From Mansonella perstans (taxonomy: Eukaryota > Nematoda > Chromadorea > Rhabditida > Onchocercidae), in contig JBAMDO010000224.1 in the NCBI GenBank assembly GCA_037074765.1, positions 1 through 64,000 on the forward strand: DNA of 64,000 nt, given 5' to 3'. Below are positions 12,701 to 23,897 of the stretch, piece by piece. The notes beneath the pieces were generated by a model. The model did not search any database. It was not told the origin of the DNA and saw only the letters and a program-made list of their open reading frames with translations. Numbering within the stretch: position 1 is the stretch's first letter; each line of letters begins with the position of its first letter. The translations under genes were made by a program, and so were the position numbers.

Positions 12701-14541
12701 CCTGAACAGTACGAAAAACTGAATCCTAAAATTATGAATTAGAATAGTTAAAACTAAAAATTAGACTTCTTATGATTCTTTTCATAATATAGTAATATCA
12801 AAGCACTTTTAAATCAACACAGAGAATAATTTTGAACAATTTGTCAGAAAAAACGCAACAATTCTCCACAACGTCTTTTACTTAGATATCAAAAGATTGA
12901 ACCTTAGAAAGTTCGTGTTTGAATTTAAATGATTTTTTTCTTCTTTAATGCATTAAAAGGAAAATTGTTTCATTAGATTTGAAGCAAAAATAAGAAATCA
13001 TGTTAAGAGGATGCATTAAATTAATGTGGCCTTATGAAAACTTGTCGATAAGAAAGAAAATTAACAAAAAAGTTTTTACTTACCTTCACATAAATAATGA
13101 ATCCTGCTACATATCATGTCTAATTCATCCTCTAATGAGCATTGCCCATTAAATGGTAAAGTTTCAAACCGCGAGATATCGATAAATTTGTAGAACAGTG
13201 GAGAGAGTGTGTATGACAATCGTAATGCAAGAGGATGTAGCACCTGTCTGATAGCACTAATGCCATTTGTTACTAACACTGAACCATCTGGTACCGTATT
13301 CTCAACCTGTATTTCAAAGTTACATTTTTTAGTAGTTCACAATTTTAACAGTATATAAGTAATAAATGAGACATTATGTGGATTAATTTTCCAATAGCAC
13401 ACTTTTGCTAATTAAAGCTGAATTTCACTGAATCAACTCAATTCTAATTTTGAGATTACTCCGATTACGCTACAATGATGATACACAATGATGGTAGTTT
13501 TTGCACGACCACTATTTTAATAACATATCTGTTGCGAATAAATAGAACTATTAACCAGTATTATTATCCTTAAAAGATATTTCCAGAGAAGAGGATCCCC
13601 AATGCTAATGCCTTTAATTTTCATTTTCTCGCAAACATCTCGAAGTTTTTAATAGCATGCAGAAAGCATGTTATATAAAAATTCTCGTATAGAAAATTTC
13701 ACACTTTATTTAAGCTTTTTCTATTTGATCGTTTTATTAAAGATTTAAACATGGACATAAAAATCTAATCATAATAATAAATACTTTCAATTGTGATTCT
13801 AAATTGTTTTAGTGAAGATGGGGATTGTTTCTATAAATTGCTTTTAAATTTATAAATCCTAAAGCTCACTTAATATGCACAAAATATGCAGTATCATTAG
13901 GAACTACTTCAATAACATACAAAGATAAGACACAGAAAAAGAGATTAAATATAGATTAAACAATAAGTTATCCTCCTAGTTTAAATCACAGATGTTAAAA
14001 ATTAAGTCCTAAAGATAATATTTGATAAAGGCGGTTGATATACCATAATGTTTATGATAATAGCAATGATGGTACATTGATTGTACCATTAAAACAGGAT
14101 GAAATTTAGCACTGAATAATTAGTAAATGAAATATAAAAGTTTATAGAATCAGAGAAGAATTTCAAATTTCTTTTACTTTGCTAATATCATTAAGCTAGA
14201 AGACTGATCATAAAAGAGGACCATCAGTTAGAGAGCTGATGTTAATAACATTTTCTTTATCAGTTTATAGGTTAAATATCTCCGATTAAATTATATTTTA
14301 AAAAATTTACCTTCTGGAGAGCGGCCTGTAATCCTAAAGACGTGACATCCAGTTCTTCAATAGTGGTAACTTTGTTGCGGGTATTAGTATATTGATGATT
14401 AATAATCGTAAAAGCAATAGTTTGTACCGGTGCAGAATCAGACCCTTGTTCCTTAGTGACATTGCAACCGGATGTCCTCAGAGCGAACGGGATCAGTGAA
14501 GTCGGTGTCGCTATCGAATTTGCTTGTGGACAGGGTGCCAT
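141..14541 (-). CDS. sym-2: ESRP/Fusilli-type RNA-binding splicing regulator (partial, 3' end outside window)
   Basis: Eleven exons read on the minus strand: 14541-14311, 13306-13084, 11113-11067, 9971-9889, 9810-9700, 6280-6105, 4555-4455, 3772-3588, 2020-1843, about 784-544 and 328-141. They give roughly 588 residues before the window ends. An N-terminal ESRP-type domain (about residues 1-190, with RQVLHP) precedes three RRMs. RRM1 starts RARGLPW with GEALVRF, RRM2 starts VRMRGLPY with GDAFVMF, and RRM3 starts IRLRGLPY with GEAFIQM. A proline-rich linker leads towards a further domain ([11 protein letters not shown]). The order and motifs match vertebrate ESRP1/2, fly Fusilli and C. elegans SYM-2, nuclear factors that bind GU-rich RNA and set alternative exon choice. 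Phases agree at all junctions except the exon 9/10 join, which lacks an in-frame AG. The start is the first ATG of exon 1. Family assignment is firm; the SYM-2 symbol is by homology. Confidence 0.9.
2197..2304. repeat. Direct duplication of about 45 bases
   Basis: Two near-identical copies (from 2197 and from 2261), each beginning GTTAAATCAGTTAAG and containing AAATAAATAGAAGAAAG, lie in an ESRP intron. Confidence 0.8.
6741..6815. repeat. (ATT)n microsatellite
   Basis: A near-perfect ATT run of about 16 units with a degenerate tail, in an ESRP intron. It produces poly-Ile and poly-Asn frames that are not genes. Confidence 0.95.
7651..7698 (-). other. Candidate 48-base cassette exon in an ESRP RRM1 intron
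   Basis: The 48 bases lie in the intron between the two RRM1 exons (9700 and 6280). They are preceded by AATCTGCAG and followed by the strong donor GTATGT, are clearly richer in G and C than their flanks, and have no stop in any forward frame. In the phase set by the ESRP exons, inclusion would insert 16 residues (starting ISEECTSPG) at the RRM1 loop and stay in frame. Whether it is ever included cannot be told from sequence. Confidence 0.35.
12107..12594 (-). CDS. Small two-exon hypothetical gene nested in an ESRP intron
   Basis: Exon 1 is 12594-12369 and exon 2 is 12246-12107, inside the 13084-11113 intron of the ESRP gene and on the same strand. The ATG is five bases after an acceptor-like ACACAG, which suits spliced-leader trans-splicing. 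Exon 1 ends at a consensus donor (GTGAGT) in phase 1, and exon 2 follows TTTAATTGCAG with exactly the two bases needed to keep frame. The joined frame codes 121 residues. Its N-terminal half has several cysteines (CDSNNC, YC, PC, GC). The C-terminal third is acidic (DEEEG) and ends FTHFQDD before TAA. I see no signal peptide and recognise no family. Exon 2 has protein-like composition unlike the surrounding intron. It could instead be an alternative ESRP 3' end or chance; confidence is moderate. Confidence 0.4.
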
Positions 14542-17500
14542 ATAATTGGCTTTTCAAGTCGGTGTTTCACAATGTAAACAAAATATTTAGATACAATAAA
14601 AGAGGGATAGACGCAGGTAGAAAAGAGAAGGAATAGCTTCGGGAGAATTATCGAAATTGATATGTGATATGATATAAGTACTGCTCCTGGAGTGTGGGAT
14701 AAGAGAAGGGGAAAGTACTGTGGGATCGAATGTACATATAGGTCGAGTTAACGAAGTGAAGAAGAATGAGCATCCGAAATATGTCAATGTGGATGGAAGA
14801 GCCAAGCGTGAAGAAGGAATTCGAGCAATCGTCAAGAAGTACAGAGAGCTGACGGCAGAGAGCCGTGAAAACGGTGCCGACAAGTCGACGAATATTTCTC
14901 AAAATACAGTTTAAAAATGTATGTTCCGTACGTCCAAAGATGAAACTTTTAAACAAACAAGACTAGTTGACAAATTTAATATGAAAAGAGAGACAGAGAG
15001 ACAGAGATAGACATGAAAGATTAGAAGATGGTGACAGTTTACATTTGCATGTCTGAACAGAGACCGTACAAAGGGAAGGTTGACCGATGGAGTGACTGAC
15101 GGTGTAAAATGATAACACTGGAAGAGAAGACAACAAGAAGTGTAGGAAGTTCTCAACTCTCGACATCACATTTGGGATGTTTTCTATAATCGTCGCGGCG
15201 CGGTAATGCCCTTGAACGTATGTGCGGCGGACCACTTCCAACCACTGGTCTTTCTGTCCAGTATCCAGCAACCAGCTTTGCTGCTATCGCTGTCACTTAT
15301 TGTGTGCTACTGTGGTTATTTCTATAATTATAGACGCTATCATAATAAAAATATTAATAATAATAATGATAATAATAACTGAATTGGGTACTTTAAAATT
15401 ATTTCTAAAACTATTAATTTTTTCTTTTTCCACATGATGATCCAGTTCTAAAGACATGAATCCAGCCTATACAGTGACACTGAGTTTCATTAATGCAAAC
15501 ACATAAATATGAAAACTACCGAATTTAGCGCTATACAATCATATGTGGCGGTCGGCGCAAACTTCTGAAGTTGCAGGGACGTGAGTGTCATGAAAATTAC
15601 AAAATAAAAGTAATCATTCAAAAATTCTGTTTCTTATAATTTTTTGATCGACACACTCTCTATCTGCTTTGGACTGATTAAGGTCATCGGAAAATTTTTG
15701 TGAACTTTTTGAGCATTGATCATAGATAGACAATAGACATATCTCAAACATGAATGACGATGATTTTTAGAAAGTTGCATAAAACAGTTCATAATTTGAG
15801 TTATTAGGAAATTTTGTGAAGCAATGAAAAATATGTTTCCTTATTTTGATTTTTTAGTGAATCAGTTTTTTAAATATTTTCTTCTGTTCATCGAAAAAAC
15901 CAATCGAAGAAAGTGTTAGAGAGATTATAAAAGAGAAGATATAAATGCAGTTTTTATTTCACTTTTTTCATTAAACTCAATTGGCTTACATTAGATATGA
16001 AAAGATAAGTATTTTGGCATCAGAACTTCTCTTACTCTCCCCGAAATACTATCATTTCTTTTTTCTGTTGTAAATTGCAACAGTGCCGGAATTAAGTATG
16101 TCCATATCAAGTATGTCCATTTCATTTCCCTCCCGAACGTTCCAATAGCGATCACTTTTTCGCGAGCACTTTTCATTGAAGTTAATGGAAGGATATATGT
16201 CGTGAATTTTCTTTTGAGAGGTCGATGTCTGCCAATATTGTTCCAGCGGGTTTGTCCGGGTATTGAGTTGAACTGATCGTGTTGCGGAAAAACCTCGAGC
16301 TCGGATAATAAGCCTTTATTTTAACGTACTGACGAATCACTGAGTATGAGATTGTACAATGTACGAAAAGGAATGTAGTTTGGGATTGACTGTCTATATA
16401 TAGTCGTAGGAAAGGCGGGATTAAAGCTTAATACAAAGGTCGTAAGGTCACAGTGATAAGAAGTTAGGTTAATTATGGTTGAGAATAGGTAATTTACAAG
16501 TTGAGAATAGATGATTTACAACAGCAGGAGCAGCGTGATAGATACATACGTTTACACTGGGTGAAGTGGGAAAGTTAATTGATTAAGACAATGACCCTTT
16601 ATAGGGTAATATAGCGCCGTAGCCGCTGCATTGTTAACTTACTGTATGAGAGAAGTTTGAAATTACAATACAAAACCTTTGTTGTAGATAGATATCTTAA
16701 GCTGTTGCTATAAAAAGGATGTGAATTTACATATCAACAAAGAACATGGAGATAAATCTAAAAATGTGACTTTAGTGAAATACCTTACAATGTTATTAAC
16801 ATTTATTTTCAATTTAATTTATTGAGTTATTGGAAATTTCGCGTTATGAAATTCGCGACAATATATATGAATTTGAATTTACAACAGCGTCACTTCATAA
16901 GAACAATTGTATTTTTAACCAGAATGCAGCATTCATACCGCAAAATGGAGAATCTGTGATGTATTCTGCTCTAATTTCCTATAAAATGTTGTTTTTTATG
17001 CTATCCGTAAAATATTAATTTGCAGAAATTTCGAAATATAATACGCGCAAACAATGCACAAACAGTAAATATAACAATAAAAGATGGATAAATTTTAAAC
17101 AAACTTAAGAAGAAAAGGTTAAATGAAGTCAATCATATATGTGGAAGAAATGGGAATCGTTGTAAAGTTCTCAACAAACTGCAACAAAAAGCAACAAAAA
17201 GGAATCGCTGTCTCAAAAATAAGACCTGAAACATCTTTTTTTATTATACTGTTATATTCATTGTTTGTGCAATAGCTGTCGAAGTTGCACATCACATTGT
17301 TGCTATTTTCTATTTTGTAATACAAAAAAAAATGCAGACATAGTAAGATTTTCTTAAGCTCTTATTTATTCTCAAAAATTTTGTGAAAACTACAATTTTT
17401 TGACTTCTACGATTGGCCAGCAAATCAATTTTAAAATTTTCAGTTCAAGAGATACTGCGAGATTTTTTTGGAATTTTGAGTTTTAAAGATAGATGACATC

Positions 17501-18211
17501 GCTCAAATTTAATTCTCGAATTTTTTGTTTTACAATAAGATCAGTTCATCAATTATCACTTCCTCTTTGAACAAAATTTTTTCCTTTATAAATCTTTCTC
17601 AAATTTGAGAAATTTTTCCCATTTGATTCAAGAAATGAACTTTACAAGGATGCATAGAAAAACGTAAAGATAGAGTAATATATAGCCGGTTAATATTAAT
17701 AAAGTGAACGTAGACTTTCATAGAATAAATTGCCAATTTCAAGATATTACCAATGTTATCACATTCTGGAAAAAAAAATATAAAATTTTGCACTTCAAAA
17801 ATTTCAAGTTGAAGTAGACAAATTGCATTTGTCTCTTTTCCTTATTCAGCTAATACTTAATATAATAAACGTCAAGTACTGCTTAGCTTAGTAATCTTAG
17901 AGAAGATAATGATTATAAATTTTGAATTTGAGGAATGAATTTTATTAAAATGAACAAAACAATCATCGAAAGATTGAAGCACTATTAGTAAAAAAACAAA
18001 TAAATATCTAAACATGAACAGCGATGGACCGTGGTCATCTGAAATTGAAATAAATCGGAAATGAAAGTAATTGTAAATTTTTGCCCATTTTTATTATTTC
18101 ATTAGTACTTCTTATCGCCAAATTACAGCTGTAATTTAATTCAATTCGTTTTATGAATAACAATTCCCATCCATCACAACGTCAACGGTATCAACTGAAT
18201 CCTTCAACAAG
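14542..18211. other. Spacer between divergent ESRP and WAC genes
   Basis: No recognisable gene in 3.7 kb. The part next to ESRP (about 14.6-15.3 kb) is less AT-rich, has long open frames on both strands and may hold the ESRP promoter and 5' exons. From 15.3 to 18.2 kb I see only AT-rich sequence. Confidence 0.6.
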
Positions 18212-19929
18212 ATGCATCTGCGAGACAAGGTTTTCATAGTAAATCTTCTCGTGTAGCACAAAGTGAGTGGTCGTTTTATTGAAATGGCTTGAAACTTTTT
18301 GGTTTCTAGGTGGGTCATCATTTCATTTTATTGTTTTCTGTAGGTTATACGCGCCTACAATTCATTCGACAGTTCGATTATGGTAAGGTTTAATTGTCTA
18401 AATTTCATTAAAATCTTATTTGAAATTGTTAATTGGTTTGGAATTTTGCTTCGAGATTTATTCAAAATTTAAAATCTCGAATTCGTCAACCCAAAATTAA
18501 AATTGAAATTCCAATTGACTTGGAAACTGAAACTTTCAGAGATTAGGACATCTTGAATTTTAATTTAGCATTAATGTTTAAAATTCATTAGTTATTATCA
18601 ACTGAGAGTATAAAATTGAGGATCGACAATCGACGACATCATCGAACGCACGACTAAAAGAATTTGGCCCATGGACAGAGCAGTATAGTTCAGCTGGAAA
18701 ACGCTACTTCTATAATCGAGAAACTGAAGTGTCACAATGGGAGAAACCTCCTGAATGGCGAGAATATGAAAAATTTGTTTCTGAAAATGCCTCAAATCAA
18801 AGTCCTATCTCATCTGCTTGTGAGTTTTTTATCCTTTAGTTCAAATAATTTTATTCCGTAACAAACTATGTCTGGAAATTATCCATGCAATAGAATAGAT
18901 TTCGTTACTTATCGAATCTTCGCATATTACCCTGTTAAAATGTTGTGCTTCCAAAATCTATCACTAGCAGCTGAAAAAAGATTCTTATTTGTATCACAAA
19001 TTGTATTATTATTATCATGAACTAATTTTTTGTAATTTGCCTTCAAATAACATCATTTGCTGTTTTATTTTAAAAGGAATGTTTTTTCTTCGCAGGTAAT
19101 GAATATTCACTTTTAACATTGTATTGACAAGATTTACAAACTAATACTATATACTTTAACAAGAAATGTGACTTCAGCTGGGGCTCGTATTGCTTCAAAT
19201 AGTGCTGCTGCAGGAATGTTTTTGGCTAATTCAACAGATCCTGCTACATCTGGTAATAATGGTGATGTAAAGAATAAAATAAAAACGCATGATATAGCTC
19301 TGCCAGTCCTGAAAGCCAAACGTCCAAAAGTTGAGATCAAAGAAGAGGATACAATTGGTCCTGTAGTTTTTTCTGAAGAGCAGCATCGGCGATTTTTGAG
19401 GTTTTTATTTTCTATATTAAATTTTATTATAAGCTGGCCTTTTTTCCACTTTAATAATACGATTCAATGAACATTTCATAACTTGCAATAAGACAGTCCA
19501 CCTGAGAATAGTAAGCACGTATCTAAAAATCGAACGAACACAAGCATAGCTTGCATGCACAGAGGTCTTTTGCAATCGTAGGTTCTCATACATTAATTTC
19601 GGCTGTATAGATCAAAACTATCGTCGGACAACTTTATACTTTATTTGTTTCATTTAAATTACAGAGCAGATGCACAGACATCCACTCGTCGATGGCCGAC
19701 AGAAGACTGGGAACAGAGTGCAATGAAAGCTGATACAGCTGCACACAGTCTTACCTTGCAAATCATTTATGTTTCTTGTGATCTTAAAAGTGCTGCATCG
19801 CTTGTTAAAACTGCTGAAATGCGTTCTTCGTTATTAGCGCAAAAGTTGCAATTTATCGCAGATCATCAACGACAACTGGAAGCAAGTTTTGCACTTCCTT
19901 CACTTCCTTCTTTGAACAATTATCAGTGA
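18212..19929 (+). CDS. wac: WAC-like adaptor: WW domain plus C-terminal coiled coil
   Basis: Exons are 18212-18229, 18344-18382, about 18609-18819, 19178-19400 and 19665-19929, giving about 251 residues. The WW domain lies early in the protein: GPWTEQYSSAGKRYFYN followed by TEVSQWEKPPEW, with both signature tryptophans and the closing proline. The last exon encodes the helical WAC C-terminus (RRWPTEDWEQ, then a region rich in A, L, Q and K ending before TGA). The middle exon holds a basic nuclear-localisation-like stretch (KAKRPKVEIK). In animals WAC links the RNF20/40 H2B ubiquitin ligase to RNA polymerase II and also acts in autophagy and mitosis. The tiny first exon (MHLRDK) was chosen because it alone keeps phase. 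The exon 3 acceptor is weak: 18609 and 18621 both stay in frame. C. elegans has two wac genes, so orthology is at family level. Confidence 0.85.
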
Positions 19930-20310
19930 TTTGCATTTATGTATCTACAGTTTAGCCAAATGTTAATAGATATACCAGTTTTTGAGTGAACTGCCTAATA
20001 GTGTATTAGTATGATAAATTTTTCGAATTTCGATTACAGAGTAATTGATAGGTAAGTATTTGCGTAAGTATTATGTTCTTTCATAAATTATTCATTGAGG
20101 CTGTTGCATATTTGAGAAGAGTAATCCGATAGAGGCTTACTTCGATGTTTCATATGTTCATTTACTTCTCAACGGTTTATCACCCCTTTTTCATTAATTT
20201 AATTTATAAAATAATTAATTCTTAGCGAACAGCTGCAAATAAAAAAAACTGAAAATATACAATATCGAACAATCTATTTTCACCATAAAAGAAAATAAGA
20301 GAAACAAAAT

Positions 20311-21500
20311 TCATAAGAAGGTTCTACACCGATCGTGCACAGCTTTATCAGTCCCCTCATTAATAATGTTTTCTACATCCATTTCTGATCGAATCACTCG
20401 CAACTGTAAAAAAGAGTATAACAAACATAATTCAGACTGTGTTAATTATCCCATGATACTGGAACAAAATAGGTGATGTTTATGTGAGTTTTTGAAAAAA
20501 ATGATGTTTATGAGTTTAAAAAAAAAAATTGAAACGAAAATGAAGAAAACGTAGAAAACTAACGGTATTTTGAGCATTGCGAATATCCATTGATGAGGAT
20601 TTTTCCTTACGTAGGCGGACAATTTTTGCTTGATTTTCATCGACGCATTGCTGTATCAAATTCATCCTTTTAACTCTCATAGCTAATAACTGAAAATGTT
20701 TTTACTTCCATGTTCTTTGCTAATTATTTGTAACATTCATTAAAAAAGTACTCTAAGAAGGCATCATAAATAATCTATTTAAGATAAAGTATTCAACAGA
20801 ATAGACTATTAACAAGGAATCAACACTGTCTGAGACAAAAGCTGCTGGCTGTTTTCTGAAAACATATATGTTATGAAAGCATGTTCTATTACTTTCTTAT
20901 AAATAGAACGACATTTTTCGCCTTTGTCCATGCTGACAGAAAATGATTCGCTCGGTAGTTCAGTGTTTAATTCAAACAATATTTTATCGTCGATCTTCCG
21001 TAATTTATTCAATTCATCCTGAAAGTAATCGATTTTTGCTGAGAAGTAAGTGTAGGTCAGATCCTAAATTCAGAACTACATTCTAAAAGAAATTCTCGAG
21101 CTTCCACCACAACTTCCCGTCTTTTTCCATGAATGAAGAATAATAGTTTTATAAATTTATTGCAATTTTCAAATTCGCTGATTTGAGTATTTCGCATAAC
21201 AACTCTACTACATTGCAGCATGATTGAACGCAACATAGATTCGATTCAAATCCAAACTTTTTTGGATTGATTGAAATCTTAATTTTTCGCCTAATCTTAA
21301 TTTCTCATCAGCTGTTTTCTTGCCCACATCGCATCAGTCTGATTCATTACAACATCATTTAAATCATCAGTATTTTCTCCGCATATGCTTTTTTATTAGC
21401 ATACCAAAAAAATGCACTTGATAATTTTGATTAAGACAGCAATGCTAAAACCAACCTGAAATGCTAATAAGTCAAAACAGATGACCCGTTGTTCATCCAT
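20311..21500 (-). CDS. mix23: MIX23 (CCDC58) mitochondrial intermembrane-space protein
   Basis: Four exons, 21500-21456, 21018-20893, 20689-20564 and 20403-20311, encode 129 residues; human MIX23/CCDC58 has 144. Shared features are a first exon of the form C-x5-FQ, then LRKIDDKILFELNTELPS, a helical middle with QQC, and a C-terminus reading NEGTDKAVHDRCRTF. Cysteines fall near residues 8, 51, 72 and 125. MIX23 is a small intermembrane-space protein linked to protein import; its precise role is poorly defined. The ATG is five bases after a TTATCAG acceptor-like site. The gene lies 606 bases downstream of MIC10 on the same strand, which suggests co-transcription. Confidence 0.88.
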
Positions 21501-21505
21501 TGGTA

Positions 21506-21515
21506 CTGATAAGCA
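21506..21515 (-). promoter_or_regulatory. Putative spliced-leader acceptor before MIX23
   Basis: TTATCAG ends five bases before the MIX23 ATG, with no in-frame upstream coding. This is the usual nematode trans-splice arrangement; the role is inferred from position only. Confidence 0.45.
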
Positions 21516-22106
21516 AGCTTCCAAGAATAAACCTAAGAATCAACCTAAAAAATTAGCAAACCTATATTATAGGAAGGAATCGTTATGCGAATCTTACAAC
21601 ACATTGTGATCGCAAAGCTCCGTATTTAACTGCATCATTTTAAAAAAAAAAGTTTAAGTGATTGAATGAATGGTTATTCAAAATTTCCATATTGAAAAAT
21701 CTGCAAAGCATGAGCATAGCATTCAAGAAAAAGCATTGTCACATTGTCAAAAAACACACTGGTCTCATTGAAACATCTCTTAGACCAAATATCTTTAAAA
21801 AGTTTATTAACAATTACATCCTACTATACCAAAAATAAATGCAGATTAATCGGACTATTAAAGTATAAGTAAAATTAAAAGTGAAATTTTCAACTTAAAC
21901 TAATACATTCAATAAATGCATGAGAAATGTATAAACGATAATGAGTCATCGTTAAGTGAAGTTGGACAATGCTTTCTCTCCTAGGTTAAATTTAATATTC
22001 CGACTCATCTATTACTTCATAATCATTTCTACTAACATAAGTTATCAGTTGAGTAATCACAGCGAATTACAATAGCATAAATCGAATAAAACTTCGAAAA
22101 CAATAG

Positions 22107-22388
22107 TTACTGAGGTTGAGTTTTAACATTTCCAGATTCCTCGACCATTTTTAAATTTGATTTCTCCGAATCTTGTTCAGAACGTATGAATGACTTTCTC
22201 ATATCGTGACGGCAATTAGCAATACCCATTCCGAAACCCATGCCTATGCCTAACCAAAGTGGAAATTGTCTTTTAAATATTGCTGCAGCTATTAAACCAA
22301 CGGTCCCAGCACTTACAGTCTTCAATGCTGTATCTGCTAGACAACGATCGAAAGTTTCATCAAGTTCATCTTCGGACTTTTTCGCCAT
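22107..22388 (-). CDS. mic10: MIC10, core subunit of the MICOS complex
   Basis: A single uninterrupted exon codes 93 residues. The N-terminus is acidic (KKSEDELDETFDRCLAD). Two hydrophobic segments follow, about residues 24-40 (TVSAGTVGLIAAAIF) and 45-60 (WLGIGMGFGMGIA), separated by KRQFP. The second carries the alternating glycine motif GxGxGxG that lets MIC10 oligomerise and bend the inner membrane at crista junctions. Length and layout match MIC10/MINOS1, followed by a polar tail. The ATG lies 14 bases after a TTATTGCAG acceptor-like site. MIX23 follows on the same strand. The homologue call is secure. Confidence 0.92.
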   Translation of the reverse strand: MAKKSEDELDETFDRCLADTALKTVSAGTVGLIAAAIFKRQFPLWLGIGMGFGMGIANCRHDMRKSFIRSEQDSEKSNLKMVEESGNVKTQPQ

Positions 22389-22880
22389 TTGATAAAAAAT
22401 CTCTGCAATAATTACTCTAAATTTAATTCACATCATTTTCAGAAATTATAGCAATATTTTATCATCAAAAAAAAAAAAAAGAATTCTAGCGGTGTTTTAT
22501 CTAATTCGTTTTTTTTTGAATTAAATTTTTGAAAATCCTAACTTCCTTAAATATTCATGACAAATCCGAATTACAAGTTGTTGTCAATTTAGACTATCAA
22601 ATCCACGAAAATCTTTTTATCTTCCATTATTATTTTTCAACAATCCCAAAAAAAAAAAAAATGAATTCACATACAAAACTTTTCATCGAAATTTTTTTAA
22701 ACAGAAATTACAATTCTTTTTTTGATAAAACACAAAAGCTATTTGTATGACTTTATTGCGAATAAATTAGATTGTAATGAATCAAAAAAATTTCCAGAAT
22801 ATCTAAGAAATTTTAAGTGGTAATTAGTGTAAAAACTAACCGAACAGAACAAAAGACAGCACACTGCCTTTTCTGTAGAC

Positions 22881-22941
22881 GTTACGTGAAAACTGAAATT
22901 AACTCAAATTTGTTACGTGAAAATTGAAATTAACTCGTATA
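22881..22941. repeat. Two-copy 31-base direct repeat
   Basis: GTTACGTGAAAACTGAAATT at 22881 recurs at 22912 with one change, in the spacer upstream of MIC10. Confidence 0.75.
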
Positions 22942-23897
22942 TGTGTGAAAGCAAATTAAAAAGTCAAATAAATTCGGAAATGAAAAGAAATGAAAATGAT
23001 AAAAAAGCTCAACTATTATCATTCACAATCATTTCCAGAATTTCAAAATCTCAATTTCTCTACGATTCTCACATTCTCTTCTAAAGCAAGATTGATAGCA
23101 TAAAGCGTGAAACCTGATCCCATATGTAACCTCATATGCTTCAGATTCCTCATCGATTACGTACATCCAGTTAACCCTAGTCACCGTAGCCGCGAAATAC
23201 AGGAAAGAGAGTTTATTGCGAGGTAATGGGATTTGTTGGAATGTGTAGTATTTGTGTTTACCGATTCATTGTCTAAATTAGGTTAAAGTGAGGCTTAGCC
23301 AAGTTTTTACAGTATTGCGATAAATGATAAGTGCTCGTTTCCTAAATTTGCCTTTGAATTCAAATGGCATTGATCTGGAATACGGTTGTATGAAGGATAA
23401 CTCAGCTTAACCACCTATTTGTGATACACGTATTTGTGACGTATCATATACGTATAATATAATACACGTACTAGTGACGTCTTTTGCATGTATATGTGTA
23501 TGTTTATGTGTAATACATATTATCTGGAAAAAGTATATTTTACTCTGATTTAATGGTAAATTTAAAACTTGTCCTAATTTAAATGATATTTATTGAATAT
23601 TTCATAGTTTCCAATCAAATTAGAAGGCATATCTGAATGCAATGTCTCTAATTTAAGCTTTTCCTACCATCAATGGCAGTTTTTACATTCAAAATTATAC
23701 ATAGTTTATTTCTAGTTTTTTTGCTTGCATACGTTCATCCTATGCATTTTCTTAAATTCTTTTCTTCAGAATTCAAATATAAATCAAAAGAAAAATTTCT
23801 ATATATTCAATTCTGTTACCCTCATGACTGCATGTGGATTCAAAATTTGTACTACAGAATGATATTCGAATTGTTTTACTTAAGGTAACATTGAGAA

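Noticed and set aside
16200..16340. Less AT-rich patch with a CQYCSSGF frame, at first glance a zinc-binding start
   Set aside because: The frame is only about 16 codons between stops and has no partner exon.
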